From NCBI GenBank assembly GCA_963966185.1, contig CAWZYM010000309.1, positions 157,501 through 221,500 on the forward strand: a stretch of DNA of 64,000 nucleotides, read 5' to 3'. Of the stretch, positions 34,095 through 46,532 are shown one piece after another. Made by a program: the position numbers and the translations under genes. Position 1 is the stretch's first letter. Every line of letters starts with the position of its first letter. This DNA is from Rhabditoides inermis (taxonomy: Eukaryota > Nematoda > Chromadorea > Rhabditida > Rhabditidae). A model generated the notes under the pieces. That model was not told where the DNA came from. It was given only the letters and a program-made list of their open reading frames with translations, and did not search any database.

Positions 34095-35139
34095 ACACGG
34101 GTTCATGTAGGTAGACATAGTATGAAGAGAACCAGACTTCTATGAGATACTTTGTATCCGTTGTAATAATTGTGTTATTTTATATCATAGTCACGCCTAT
34201 GTGGGTATCGGCGTGACTTTGTTGTTTGTGTGTTGTTTCTCCATTTGTTGTGCGCTTCGAACATGCAATGTGTCTATCGGATATCTCGTTATTGCGTCCC
34301 AATGAATGAATTTGTCTCTTTTCGTTGCGTGGATTTGGTTTGGCTCGACGTCGACAAGCGCGACTCGAAAGCCGGTTCCGCACTCTGGCACACAGTCGAC
34401 CGTGTACTCTCACGCGTCTACTCGGGAACAATTGTCATTAGCATACCGAGACGCCACTACGCACATTACCTGTTTGCGAGTTCGGCTATGGTAACTGGAT
34501 TGCGAATGGCAGGCGGGATGATTTGGAACAAAGGATGGAGCGGATCGAATCCGAGCGCGAGCGGCTTCGTGGCTTGGATCGAAATCGCGGATCGCGATTA
34601 TTTGTGGCTGCCATTCAAACATCCACGAATGCACATTTGAACCTGAAGAAAGAACATTTGTTTATGGCATTGTGGCGCGAGCGTGGCGGCGAGAGGACAG
34701 TAGTCTGGAGGAAGGAAGCCGGAAACGGTTTCACTTATGGAAGAGAGGAGAAAGAAGGAGAGGGTGGACTAGTCCTACTGGCTTTCATCATCTTTTTCAA
34801 GGTCGGCTACAGTCTTGTCTTCTGATTCATTCAACTTCCTAGCTTTTTGAGTGGCTACAGTCTATATATACACAACCTATTTGGTACCCACAACCGGAAA
34901 GATTGCGTAAACTTTTGCTTGTCACTTGTCATACTTTGTAGGTGCTTCTAGCAGACGCTTCCCGATTAGATCTCTGCCACTTGCATTGTGTCTCCAGTGT
35001 ACTTTCTCTCCGGCCGTCTATCCCGATCGGGCGATTCGGATCGGTGCGCGCACCTGTGGGCGTGCCAATCGCCAGTCGCCCCGCTGCCCTCAGGCACTTC
35101 CTTCCACGCCCCGCCCCCTCTCTCTATACCACGCCGGCG
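34095..35139. other. Intergenic region between tdp-1 and the DB-module gene
   Basis: Only overlapping short open frames; no exon chain or family recognised. Alternating ATCGCG-type words occur near 34550-34610. Confidence 0.45.
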
Positions 35140-36594
35140 ATGCCGCACCGTCGACCGCTCGCCGCCACCGCAGGTACGGTACCTTGATTACTGTGCGATT
35201 ACGGTAACCGTCTCGTGCGAATTGAATTGATGTGATTGCGCGCTGCATACAGAGAATGCTGCTGCGATGTGGTTTTGTTATTGCACATCTCGGATTGTAT
35301 ATCTGGATTGGGATCACTTTCTAGCGGCGGTGGCGCGATATATGTAGCAAATACTATCACACGAGCCGGGGCGCCGAAACGTGTTATGCATCAGAGAGGC
35401 GAGAGAGATGTAGAGAGTGCGTGGGAAACGGGGAGGGTGCGGAGGGGGTTTGACTATCTGTTCTACTATTCTATCGGACAGAAGAAGTGTGTGGAGGACC
35501 GCTTCACTCACTCACACTCACTCTCACACTCACTCTCTATACAATTCACGGTCCAAGGCCGCTAGACACACTGCCGCTAATAGAACACAATTCACGTGGT
35601 CTTTGAATCGTTGCCTGCCGAAATTGATCTAACAACTAATCAATAAACAATCAATAAATCAATAGCGCCTCAATTGCAGCGGTATTGCTGCTGGCCGTTG
35701 CGTCGGAGGCGCAATGGATCCCGCCCATTCCCCAGTACCCCGGACAGACACACAACTTCTGGAGGTAGATCGATTGGTAGATGGGTAGATCAAGATCACT
35801 TCAGGCGGCAATACGACCCGCCGGCGTACCAGCAGCAACAATACGCCGCACCCCAGCAGGCCTATCCCCAACAGGGATACCCGCCCCACAACCAGCAGTA
35901 TAGGTACGTGTGCCACTTCGTTATATAGTAATGACAATGACATACGTGTTGGAATTCGCTTGAGTATATGATGACGTGTTCAGGGACCCTCAGCAGCAGC
36001 CGCCGCAGCAGTACCAGCAGCAGCCGCAGTTCCAGGTGAGTCGGCCCCGTTTCTAATTTTTCACAATGACCCACCGCTGTCCATCTCGCGCAATCCCGCT
36101 TTTGCGCAACGGTGCGCCAAGAAGGGAAGGATGCGGATGGAAGGAAGGTGTCTTCCGTCCGGCGCGCGCGCGTGGAACCTGAATCACCCCCACGCGCGCA
36201 TTGTTGCGGATGCGAAAAACGCGCGATCGCGCAGAAAACAGGGTGGTGGCAAATCACTCGATGGTCAGACGTCGCGGCGCGAATTCCAGTCTGGAAAATT
36301 CGCCGCTATTCGCTATGCGAGAAAAAAAAACATACACACACTATGATCTTATCATTTTTTTAGCAGCCGCAGCAGCAGCAATTCCAGCCGCAGTTCCAAC
36401 CTCAGCAGCAGTTCCAGCAGCCTCAATATCAGCAGCAGCAGTTCCAGGTTGGTCTGGTCAAGTCGTCAAGCATACACTTGTTGATTGAGGGTTCTGTCGT
36501 GATTTCCATGAATTGAACGAACGTCTTTTTCAGCCGCAGCAACCTCAGTTCCAGCCCCAGCCTCAGTATCAACAGCAGCCCCAGCAGCAGGTAA

Positions 36595-36637
<43 letters not shown>

Positions 36638-38107
36638 AAGAGAGAGAGAAAGACATCACTTCCTCCTTTCAGTTCTTCCCTCAGCAACAACAGCAGCAGT
36701 TCCAGCAGCCGCCGCCTCCGCCAACTCCCGTCAACCCTCAGTTCCAGGTGTGTATCGACATAGCCCCGCCCACCTGACTGCGCCTCCTTTTAGCAGCCGC
36801 AGTACCAGCAGGTGCGCCCTCAGGCCCCGCCCCAGCAGGCTCCGCCTCCTCCTCCTCCCCCGCCGCCGCCTCCTCCTCGCGCGCCCACTCCTCCGGAGAA
36901 CTTCCAGCCCTATCCCAGCGATATCTACCTCGCCTCCAGCAATCAGAAGATCGTTCAGCAGCAGAAGACCGTGGTCGTGTCGCAGGTGCCGGTAAGTCTC
37001 TCCCTCTCTCTCTCCCTCTCTCACCCTCCTCTGTAGAACCACGAGGTCGCATCGGTGTCCTCTCAGCAGCCTCAGCCGCAGCTCTATGAGGTCGCCAGCA
37101 GCATCGAGGCTGTCGAAGCGCAGGCGCCGCCCAAGGTATCGTACCCTCCCCCGATGATGTGCAGGTATATCCATTCCAGGCGATGCGCCCCGTCAACCAG
37201 ACGCCGACCAAGAAGCCCGCGTACCAGGGCGGATACGATGAGCCCAATCCCGAGCAGCAGTTCAGGGTGAGCATAGCAATATCCATATCCATATCCACTT
37301 CCTTCTATCATTCTAACTCAATGTCTCTCCTACCCTCTTCAGCAGTCTCTCCCCCCTCACCTTCCCTCTCTAGGCCCCGGAGATCGCGGCGGTGCCGCCT
37401 CCCCGGCAGCAGCGTCCCCGTCTGCCGTCTCCTCCCCCTCCTCCTCAGCGGCGTCCCGCCCCCGCACCTGCCGCGCCCCGCCAGTCTGTCCTCCAGGCCA
37501 CCATGACACCCGCGCCCGCCGCCGCACCCGCAGGAGACGGGGTCAGTTCAAATATCTACTCTGGTACTTTCCCAAAACCCATATCTCCTTGTTCAGTCGC
37601 CCAACTCTGTGTTCCTGCAATGCTGCGTCGACCGCAACGTCGACAAGAAGTGCCACTCTCGCTGCAATTTTGACGTGCTCAGCAAGAAAGTCGTGAGTGC
37701 TCACTTCTTCATGCCTATTCCGTTTCTCTGTAATCAGTATCGTACTCCCTCTATTTCAGCTCACTGGTATGTTCCTTGGATCCGACCCGTGCCCCCAGGC
37801 GCACGGACTCGACCTCCTCCAGTGTGCAGCACAGAACCAGGATCACACCGCCTGCTGTAGAGAGATGGAGGTGCGCACAGTAGCAAGAAATATCCACCAA
37901 CCAAGTATATTACAGGTGCACACTACCCGCGCCGGAGACAAGTGCCTCAACTTCTGCAATATGGCTCCCGGAAACAACTTCCAGGTAACATTGTCAAAAC
38001 AAAATATAGTAACTTCTTCTATACAGGCTGATGTGTCGTATCTGCCGTGCTGGGGAGTACTCAACGATATCAAGGCGTGCTTCAAGGAGAGCATCATCGC
38101 CGGATAA
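35140..38107 (+). CDS. Secreted Gln/Pro-rich protein with C-terminal DB module
   Basis: Fifteen exons (35140-35173, 35680-35764, 35805-35903, 35984-36035, 36364-36447, 36534-36590, 36673-36747, 36794-36991, 37037-37135, 37165-37266, 37374-37541, 37597-37692, 37760-37870, 37916-37984, 38027-38107) give about 469 residues. A split signal peptide (MPHRRPLAATAAVLLLAVAS) leads into a long low-complexity Gln/Pro/Phe/Tyr region (QPQFQ, QQYQQQ) and a Pro-rich stretch. The last four exons encode a 12-cysteine DB module (FLQCCVDRNVDKKC, DHTACC, GDKCLNFC, YLPCWGV), a domain found in nematode extracellular proteins, with a CC pair at both ends of the first half. It is probably a cuticle or matrix component. 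The junction at 37136-37164 would require a 29-base intron, so that part of the model is doubtful. Confidence 0.82.
36600..36655 (+). repeat. (GA)n tract in intron 6 of the DB-module gene
   Basis: GA run next to the donor at 36591, filling most of an ~80-base intron. Confidence 0.85.
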
Positions 38108-38152
38108 TTTACAATCCAAAGAAATCCCTATTTGTACATATGTGTCCCAACA

Positions 38153-38184
38153 AATAAAAATACTAAAATTATAATATTTTTATT
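38153..38184. terminator. Opposed poly(A) signals of two convergent genes
   Basis: AATAAA at 38153-38158 serves the DB-module gene (plus). TTTATT at 38179-38184 is AATAAA on the minus strand for prohibitin. The stops are only 255 bases apart, so the mRNA 3' ends probably overlap. Confidence 0.55.
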
Positions 38185-38362
38185 TTTCTCGATATATTCT
38201 CTCTAAAAAAATTCACATTACATGCATCGAAGATATCAGACAAATTAGAGGGTCAAAATCAACAAGAGAGAATGATGATCAGTAGGCTGGAAACAATAAC
38301 AGACCTAATCCGGTAACTAGCACTAGACTACAACAATGGAATAGTGAATGATTGATGATGGC

Positions 38363-40096
38363 TTAGCGCTTTCCGCTTCCGACCTTGAAGTAGTCCTCAT
38401 CGGCAATGTTGAGCATGAGTCCACCGGCAGGCAGGTAAACCTTGTTGGCCGGAGCCTCAGACACGGTCTTGGCGATCTTCTGGGCGGCACGGATCTTACG
38501 CAGCTTCAGGAATCCCGGGTCGCTCTTCATCGCTTCTCCGAGCTGAAACCGAGAACACATTAGTCACAGTCTCCACTCATAATCATTCACTCTCAATTCG
38601 CACACAATCACTATCACTGGCAAGACTGTGCGTCTGGTTGCCAATCCAACCGTGAACCCGTTATGCGAAGATTTGCACAGTCCAAAGAAGGCGATATAAG
38701 AATGAGAACCAGATCACCGGTTTGCATTGCGCGGTCAGTGATAGTGTAGTGTGTTTGATTGATTTCCATCATGACGCAACCATGGTCTGGTCTAGTCGAC
38801 ATGATGAAACATTGTCAATTACATCAATAACACCCTTGCTTTTACACTTCGATCGGGGGCAGTATTCTTGCAATTGAGTTCCAATAGAACAATTATCTAT
38901 GTCGGCCTTTACAACAGTCGCGTAATCGGTCACTGCGACAGTCAAGAATCACGACAAAAAAATAAAATGAAGGCAATTATAATAACATAACATACTAGCT
39001 TGGCGGACGCGGCTTCTCCTTCAGCCTGAACAATCTTTTCCTGCTTCTGCTGCTTTGCGCGCTCAACCAGGAACGACGCCCTCTGGGCTTCCTGAGCGGC
39101 AACCTGCTTGGCCTCAACGGCAGCAGAGTACTGGGGAGAGAAAGCCAGCTCAGTCAGCGACACGTCATCAAGGATGATGTTGAAGTCAAGAGCACGCTCG
39201 ATCAGACCCTTGCGCACCTAGGAACATGAGTTAGAGAATAATAATAATAAAAACAATAAAAAATAAAATACGAATCGAAAAGCAAACAACCTTACCAGAT
39301 TAGAGACCTGCTGGCGTTGGGTGATGAGCTGAGAAGCGTTGAACTTAGCGACAACGCCCTTCAGAACCTAAAGAAATTTATTTGAAATTTAGTAACTAGT
39401 TTAATAGAAAAATACCCTACCTCGTTGCAAATAGAGGGAAGCACACGCTCCTCCCAGTTCTGACCAAGAGTGCGGTAGATCTTTGTAAGATGATTGGGAT
39501 CGGGACGGGACAGAACACGAAGTCCGATGTTCACCATCTGCAGGTCCTTGGATCCGGTAGGGGAGCGCACCTGAAAGTACATTACAGCTTTCACTTTGTG
39601 CTAACACATGTAGATATCACGTGTATTTTAAATTGCATTAAATGTGCATACCTGGTTGGGCCGGGCGCGGATGTCGTAGACAATGGGGTACTGGAACCAC
39701 GGCATACGGAAATGAAGTCCCTCCTTGTACACATCAGATGACAGTCCTCCGATACGATTAAACATGATGGCGCGATGTCCAGCCTCAACTAAACAAAAGT
39801 TCTTAACCATGTATGCATGCGACGTTTACAGATATTCATGTGCTACAACAATACAGCTTGTTAGATCACTCAAAACAAAGTACCGTTGATTGAGCGAAAC
39901 CAGATATACACCTAAATCAATCGCATAGTACAACATAAAAAGAACAAGACTAACAAGACTACTAACCAGTGAAAAGCGACTGGGAGACGGTGTACGCGGC
40001 TCCGGCGGCGGCGGCAAGAAGTCCGACTCCGATTCCGGCGCCCTTGGCGTTCTGAGCGACCTTCTTGAACGCCTCTTGACCCTTTTTGGCATCCAT
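38363..40096 (-). CDS. phb-2: Prohibitin-2
   Basis: Six exons, from the start: 40096-39967, 39788-39652, 39570-39421, 39367-39296, 39217-38996, 38542-38363; 296 residues, close to the usual ~299. After [18 protein letters not shown], a small-residue membrane segment ([15 protein letters not shown]) anchors the protein in the mitochondrial inner membrane. SPFH-domain signatures follow: [61 protein letters not shown] coiled coil ([20 protein letters not shown]) and [20 protein letters not shown] are typical of PHB2 rather than PHB1. With PHB1 it forms the ring complex that chaperones respiratory subunits and acts in mitophagy. A T-rich acceptor stands 4 bases before the ATG, suggesting trans-splicing. 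Confidence 0.95.
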
Positions 40097-40527
40097 GATG
40101 GCTGGAATTTCACAATACTTAATATTTAGAAAGAATATGAATACATTATATACGAGACACATTTCGTCATCACGGAATAGAAACAAAATGATCACATCTT
40201 TCGTCCAGAGATATCTAATGAGGCGAACTTCACTCTCCGATACTCAATTATTGTGCAAAATCAATAATTAATTAATGAAACTACGAACAAAACAACAAAG
40301 TAAACAAATTTTAAAATATTTTTCATGTCTTTGTACCGCCCGTTTTGAAAGTTTTCGCTGCGAGACTATTTAATCAATTTATATTTACTGGGTCAAACTA
40401 AAATCTAGATTGCGATTCGAGCAAACATACATTTCGAATTTTGTGTGTGTGTGTGTGTTTTTTTTTAAAAATACTTTTGAATCGAGCTGTGTTCTGTCTG
40501 TGAGCTGTATCGGTTCTTTGTTTCAGA
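40097..40527. promoter_or_regulatory. Shared divergent promoter region of phb-2 and FRA10AC1
   Basis: 431 bases separate the two start codons on opposite strands. AT-rich, with a (GT)n run at about 40443-40458. TTTCAG directly before the ATG at 40528 looks like a trans-splice site. Confidence 0.5.
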
Positions 40528-41972
40528 ATGTCGCTAGTCAAGCGCAACCCCGACATGGGGCTCGATGACTTGGCGTCTCAATTCGACAGTGAAAGTGAGG
40601 CGGAACGTGGGCGGAAGAAGAAGCGGCTGGACCTGTCTGCGAAGGAGCATCCCGGAGAGATTCCCCCACCCGGACGTTCGGCCGCCAAGGATGTCTTTCA
40701 CGATGAGCACGGCAGGATGTTCCGGTAGGGTAGCGTAGTTCTACTTCTCGCAAATGTGCTTCAGTCACATGAACCGTCTGATGTCGATGAACGCGTACGA
40801 CCGGCACAAGGAGATGATCAACCAATACTACCTCATCGCCCCAGGACAGACCAAGATCCTACAAAGGGACACCAGCACGGACAGGACTGATTACGATGTG
40901 CTCAGGGTGGGTGAAATGCGTCAATCAATCGTGCAATCAAATCTCCGCGAATCATTCTTTATCATGTCATTCTTTATTATTCTACATTATCATTAATCAT
41001 TCTTCGACCATTCTTTAGGATAACCACAAGTTCCTTTGGGATGCGTCGGACGCGAGTTCAGTGGAGAAGAGCTGGGAGGCACGGCTCGCGAAGAAGTACT
41101 ACGACAAGCTGTTCAAGGGTGGGTACAATCTATCTATAATTTATTCGCGAATCGGTTGTTGTCAATGAATCAATATACGTTTTTCAGAATACGTGATTGT
41201 GGATCTCTCACAGTACAAGAAGAACCGTGTCGCAATGCGCTGGCGAATAGAGAGGTACTACACTTTGCACCATTCAATATTCAATATACAATGTTCTTTT
41301 GAAGGGAAGTGAAGGATGGCAAGGGTCAGTTCATCTGCGCTGCGAAGAAGTGCGAGGTGGCGCGAGGACTGGAGAGCTGGGAGGTATGTTAAATTTTATA
41401 TTTCTCAGTTTCTTCAGTATGTGTTGTTGTAGGTGAACTTTGCGTACATGGAGAGTGGGTCGAAGAAGAATGCCCTCGTCAAGGTGCGGCTCTGCCCAGA
41501 CTGCTCACACAAACTCAACTACGGATCACAGAAGAGAAAGGTGTGATCAACTATCTGATCGATGATGATAAGTGTTTCAGGTGGAGAAGAAGGAGAGAGT
41601 TGCGAAGTGGCGGAAGGAGAAGGAGCGGGAGGAGAAACGCAGGCGAAGAAAAGAGGGAGGAGATGAGGAGGAGGACGACAAGGAGGAGAAGGATAGCAAG
41701 GGTGAGTGCTACTTTTAACTTTCTATTTCTATTCTAAATGTATGTGTTCAGACGATATCAAGAAGCCGGATGAGAGTGAACAGCCTGCGACCAAGTCTGG
41801 AGAGGGCGTATGGACGGCACCTGTGCAGGTACGTACTTCTCTTCTTTCCATCTCTCTCCCTCTCTCTCCCTCTCTCTCTCCCCGCTCCCCTGTCACTCCC
41901 GTTTTGCAGGCCGAGGTGGAGCGTACAGTGGACGAGGACATTGATGACTTCCTCGACGGCTTGTTTGACTGA
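40528..41972 (+). CDS. FRA10AC1: FRA10AC1-family spliceosome-associated protein
   Basis: Nine exons (40528-40724, 40765-40906, 41019-41118, 41188-41254, 41305-41383, 41433-41540, 41581-41701, 41752-41828, 41910-41972) give 317 residues, matching the family's ~315. Recognisable blocks: HMNRLMSMNAYDRHKEMI, TDYDVLRDNHKFLW, WEARLAKKYYDKLFKEYVIV, VAMRWRIEREV, then a zinc-binding-like cysteine pair set (GQFICAAKKC... and RLCPDCSHKLNY) and a Lys/Glu-rich tail ending DIDDFLDGLFD. The human protein is nuclear and found in spliceosomes; I infer the same role. The acceptor of exon 5 reads TTTTGAAG rather than TTTCAG. Confidence 0.93.
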
Positions 41973-43272
41973 GGTGACTCACAAAGCCGCCGCCATTTGT
42001 TGCCGTTTCCTCCACCCTCTCTCGTTCCATTCGTATAATAATGTAGTCGTCTTGTCTCGCTGGCCGTTCATCAATTGCGAATCCTCCGGATGAGAATGCG
42101 CGAATGAGACTATTCCCCGCGGACAGATTATGCTACACGTCTCTCACCTCTGGAGAGGCGAGAGAGATAGAGAGAGCAGAGTAAGCGAGGAAGAGTCAGT
42201 TTGGCAATCACTCACTGTTCTACTCTCTCAATGTTTGTAAATAGCTTTACCACTTGTTACAATGTTGTGGTTACTGTATCGGGTGTAGCGTAATAAACAT
42301 GTCCTTTTTTGTTTCCCCGAGGGTTGCGTTTGGGGATTGAGGGGCGAGTAGTTTGCCGGGCGGATAGAGGAATGGAATGTTTCGTAGTTTGTCTGAATGG
42401 GCGATCTCAGCCGGAGATACCAGTGCCGAAACACCCCCCAGGGACAATCCCTCATAATAATGATCATCGAAGGAGGCGGAATTGCCGCGGCAAGAAGCAC
42501 AAAATGATACATTTCCATTGAATAACACTCTACCGTATCCGACTGTTATTTGGGTGATATGGCGGATTCTATGAGGCGCCTGCGGGCCCGAATTAGTGTC
42601 ACCTCATTTGCATTGCGCCGCATTTGTTCAATTCGCTCTGGCAATTGAAGGAAGGGAGAGAGGGTAGCCGATCCTATTTGTTGGCAGAAGAAGAGGCAGG
42701 AAGGGCGGAAAGGAAGAAGCTCATGAATTTATATTCCAATAAGCAGGCAATGTGGAATGAATTGCGCCACATTATACAGGGGAGAGGCGAATTGCGGGGG
42801 AAATAGAAAGAGAGAGAGGGCGATCGGGTTGCCTCTAGGAGAGAGTGAGGGAGGGAGATAGAGAGATGAAGAAAAATGGATTGCAAAGAGATTTGGCGGA
42901 AAATTCTATTTCTGTTCATTTCGTTTGGTATGTGATGGAATTGTGATGGTATGTCATATCGGAAATGTAGTGTAGATAATGGAAGATGAGTATACGGACA
43001 GATCTCACTTGCCCACTCCATGATTGCATTGTCACATAGCCTGGCATCTTTCACGCACTACTCTCGAATTTGACGCGATTATCGTGGCAGGCGATCTTTC
43101 CTATTTCGACTGCGGTTATGATATCCCCGTAAGCCACGCCCACTCGACGCTGACTGGCTGGCGGATATATGCAATTGGATAAGAGAAAGGGGGATAGCGG
43201 AGGGCGCAGAGAAGCAGGGGGCGGAGGAGAAGAGGCAGCCAGGAAAAAGAGGAGTCATTGTCGAGCGGGACG
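41973..43272. other. Intergenic region before the homeobox gene
   Basis: AATAAA at 42292-42297 is the likely poly(A) signal of the FRA10AC1 gene. The remainder (42300-43270) is purine-rich and contains many GCCGC/CATTTG words and a possible promoter, but no supported exon. Confidence 0.45.
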
Positions 43273-43757
43273 ATGTTCAACGTGCAAGATGTGTGGAACG
43301 AGTACTGGAAACAGCAACTCGCCATCAATGGTAGGTTACCGTAGTTTGGATTTCCATATTACCGTATTCGTCCTTGTTCCAGCAGCCAACTCGGTGACGG
43401 AGTGCCGATCGTCCCCCTCGCGTTCCCCTTCTCGATCCGATGCGGAGGAGGAGAGGGTGGAGGAGAGAATGGACTCGTCGCCCGCCCCCGCAGATCCCAC
43501 ACTCACTGCCGCACTCGGAATCGTAATCGGAGGAGGAGGAGCAGAAGGTGGTGTGGACGAATGTGAGTGGTTGTTTTGGAAATGATGAAGAGCTACAATT
43601 TGAACTGGTCTGTAAAGCGATGAATGACTTCATTATTTTCATACAGTCCCGGTGGCGTCGTCTCCGAGCGACGACGCGAAGAGGAGGAGGACGAGGACCA
43701 ACTTCTCAGCCTGGCAGCTGGGCGAGCTCGAGCGGGCGTTTGCCGACAGGTCTGGGC

Positions 43758-43800
<43 letters not shown>

Positions 43801-43803
43801 CCT

Positions 43804-43852
<49 letters not shown>

Positions 43853-44950
43853 GTTCCTTGCAGCCACTACCCGGACGTGTTTATGCGCGAGGCTCTGGCG
43901 ATGCGCCTGGATCTCATGGAGAGCAGGGTTCAGGTGAGGTCTTACAATTTACTTGATAGTCACCGCGGAATGTCTGGTGCTGTCTGAATGTTGACCATTG
44001 ATTCACTATGCCAACTCGAAGTTGAGATCAGGGAGTTGTAGTCAGGGAGTTTTGAGCACTATTTTTGAGTTATCGTAACCCGGCAATCTCTCCGCAGCTC
44101 TCCCAGGGAAATCCGTTTTGTTTTGGCGTTTCACTCTGCCTCGCTCGTCAGTCGATTATCATTTCTCCGCCGTCCCTCGAGACACGAAAGCGCGCCGAAG
44201 CAATTCACAGCGACTCACACAAGACGAATGCATTTGGCGGGCGGCTACGGTAGGAAGTGCGGGGCAAGAGTTGCCGAGCAATCTCCCCCTATCATCATTG
44301 TTTTCCGAGTCTCTAATGCGCCTATCTCTCCGCCGAATCTGCGAGAAACCATAAAGAAGCCCTCGGGGCGAACTCATTCAGTCGAGAGTCGAATCCCTCT
44401 CTCTCTCTCCTGGCAGGCTTATCTGATGCGCCAGCAGAATCGGCGCGAGCGACACTCACTGACGCGTTTCAGGTGTGGTTCCAGAATCGTCGGGCAAAGT
44501 GGAGGAAGAAGGAGACATCGAGGAAGGGAGGAGCACACACCGAACAGGGAGAGCCGGTCAAGGTAGAGGAGGGAAGAAACAAGGAGAGCAATGATGCTTT
44601 CAGCCGCCAACCGGAGGGCCTTTCTCGATCGAAAATATTCTGGCAGCGTCACGGGTTCCAAGAGGGAGACGACCCAATGCAAAGTATCCCAGAGTACAGG
44701 TAAGAATCAGATAAAAAATATACCAGAGAAATAACTATAATTTTTCAGGCGTGCAAAAACCTGTCACCATTCATGTTCCCTCTCTTCCCTATCACTCAAC
44801 CGGCAGGAGAAACTATCAGAGAACCCACTCCTCCACCCTCACCGGTCCCCGCCCCAACAGACCACGCCCCCTCCAGTGAAACTCTATTGCAAAACATTGT
44901 CAGCCTGGTGTAAATATGTAAAGCGTACTCGTGAGATAAAGTATGTTTGA
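43273..44950 (+). CDS. unc-4: UNC-4 type paired-like homeodomain factor
   Basis: Exons 43273-43330, 43383-43562, 43647-43749, 43864-43933, then 44473-44562 or 44473-44699, and a last exon from 44749. The homeodomain is split over three exons: KRRRTRTNFSAWQLGELERA, then SHYPDVFMREALAMRLDLME, then VQVWFQNRRAKWRKKE. This matches the UNC-4/UNCX class closely, including FMREALA.RLDL.E; the recognition helix has Gln at position 50. In worms UNC-4 sets motor-neuron synaptic identity by repression with a Groucho co-repressor. The ending is uncertain. Splicing at 44563 continues in phase to ACKNLSPFMFPLFP and stops at 44913 (about 221 residues). The later donor at 44700 gives another frame stopping at 44950. 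Confidence 0.9.
43758..43848 (+). repeat. (CT)n tract in the homeobox-interrupting intron
   Basis: Nearly pure CT run that fills the intron splitting the homeodomain, beginning about eight bases after the donor at 43750. Confidence 0.9.
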
Positions 44951-45328
44951 TTGACGTGCGTATCGCTAATTGATCAGTCAGCAAGGGTGGAGAGGAGGAT
45001 GTGCGGGGTATGCAAATGAGGTCCGGTGAGAGGCATTCGCGCACTCTCGTCAGCTCCCGTTGACAGCTGCTAATGTGCTACCCCGAAATATGCGATGCAA
45101 CAACGTGATAGATTGCTATACGGATTACGGTAATGTGAAATGTGATTTATGGACTATTAAAATTATAAGCTCGTGTACCGTTGTGCAATCATAGTGGGTA
45201 CTGCGTTTTACGATAATTTTGAACAATTCTCACTGAACTGACAATTTTTTTTTTAAATTTTTTGTAGTTTTTTTATATTTATTGTTTTATTACATTTTAA
45301 ATGTTTTGTTGTGTGTTTATTGCAGACC

Positions 45329-46426
45329 ATGGCTCCGGCGCCTCCCTCCTCCACCCGGCGGCTTTCGCGCGGTCACGTTGTGCAGTCTGCCGAGAAGCGA
45401 TCTGCCGAGAAGCGTCGTCACCCTTCTTCCATCTCCTCTCGCAGCGATCTCACCATCACCCCGCTGCGTCGCAACTCCAGCGACAACTTCAGCCTCCCGC
45501 CAGACGCCAAGAGAACCGCCGTCAAGTCCCTATGGGTGAGATTCGTTAAAAATGTGAATTCAAAAATTCAAATTTTCACTTGTTTTTGCAGACCGGGCCG
45601 CGGCAGGTGGAGAAGGAGAACACAGCGAAGCCTGCACCTCCTTCCGCGGTTCGTCCGCTGCAACAGCGCCCGATCGAGCGGCGAGTGCTGCCGCAGCAGC
45701 GTCGCCCAATTCTCCCCTATGAGAACAGCCCGCCGCCGGAGGAGCGATCCGATTCAGACGACGAGCCCGAGTTCGCAGGAGGCAGGCGCTTCATCAACGT
45801 CGTCGATGTGAGTGTTCTTGATTCGAGATAAATATTCTGAAATTCTGATGTGAGTGTTTTTTTTTTCATTTATTTTTTATAACATTACTATCAACACACT
45901 CAATTAACGTGTTGAGGACGTGGAGCTGCTGCGGATGATCGAGGGTCGGCCGGCCGACGCAGCGGTGGAGCGCGCGCGCAGAGAGCACAGGGTGCGTTTC
46001 TAAAAATGATATTATTACAGTTGAATTACTTCCCACCTTGCAGCGCGAGTTGGCGGAGGAGCGTCGCAAAGCGTGTCGCCGCGCGGAGAAGGAGAAGATG
46101 GCGCGCGCGTTCCACCTCCTGCGCGATCCCTACAACGTACGCACGAATATCAATCATGATTGCAATCTTTCGCTGCAGGACCCCGTGGACGATCTGCCAG
46201 ACGTGCTCCTGGATCAGACTCAGAAGGCGCTCGTCTCCAACACTCTCCTCGAGGTGTTTGCCGAGATGAACGAGGAGATCATCGAGAAGGTGAGTTTTCT
46301 ATATTTTTTTATAAAGGCTTTGTTTTTATAGACCGAGCAGTTCTTCCGAAACGAGGAGGAGCCGATGTCTGTCGATGACATCACTCGCTACTTCCAAGAA
46401 AACCAGTGCACTCTGCGCAATGGTAC

Positions 46427-46464
<38 letters not shown>

Positions 46465-46532
46465 CACCCCTCTTTGAGTGCGTACCAGCCTCGGCAGGAG
46501 AGTGTTGTTGTTGGATGTGGCTGGCCGGGTGA
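45329..46532 (+). CDS. Unrecognised charged, partly coiled-coil protein
   Basis: Exons 45329-45535, 45592-45807, 45917-45991, 46044-46136, 46179-46289, 46332-46422 and possibly 46489-46532 keep one frame, giving about 278 residues. The N-terminal half is basic and disordered (Ser/Arg/Pro-rich, with LTITPLRRNSSDNFSLPPD that could be kinase sites). The second half is charged helix (ARREHRRELAEERRKACRRA) followed by an acidic region (DDLPDVLLDQTQKALVSNTL, EEEPMSVDDITRYFQENQC). I do not recognise the family. The 3' end is unclear: the last exon ends at a TGA after ASAGECCCWMWLAG, but other open stretches follow at 46500-46620 and 46971-47174 (one ends RRKATLADFIPNQ) that might be the true end. 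Confidence 0.55.
46429..46460 (+). repeat. (CT)n tract in the last intron of the unrecognised gene
   Basis: CT run directly after the donor at 46423, again at the start of an intron. Confidence 0.8.

Noticed and set aside
34230..34640. Possible gene of about 136 codons
   Set aside because: No recognisable domain, no consistent splice sites, and overlapping open frames on the other strand.
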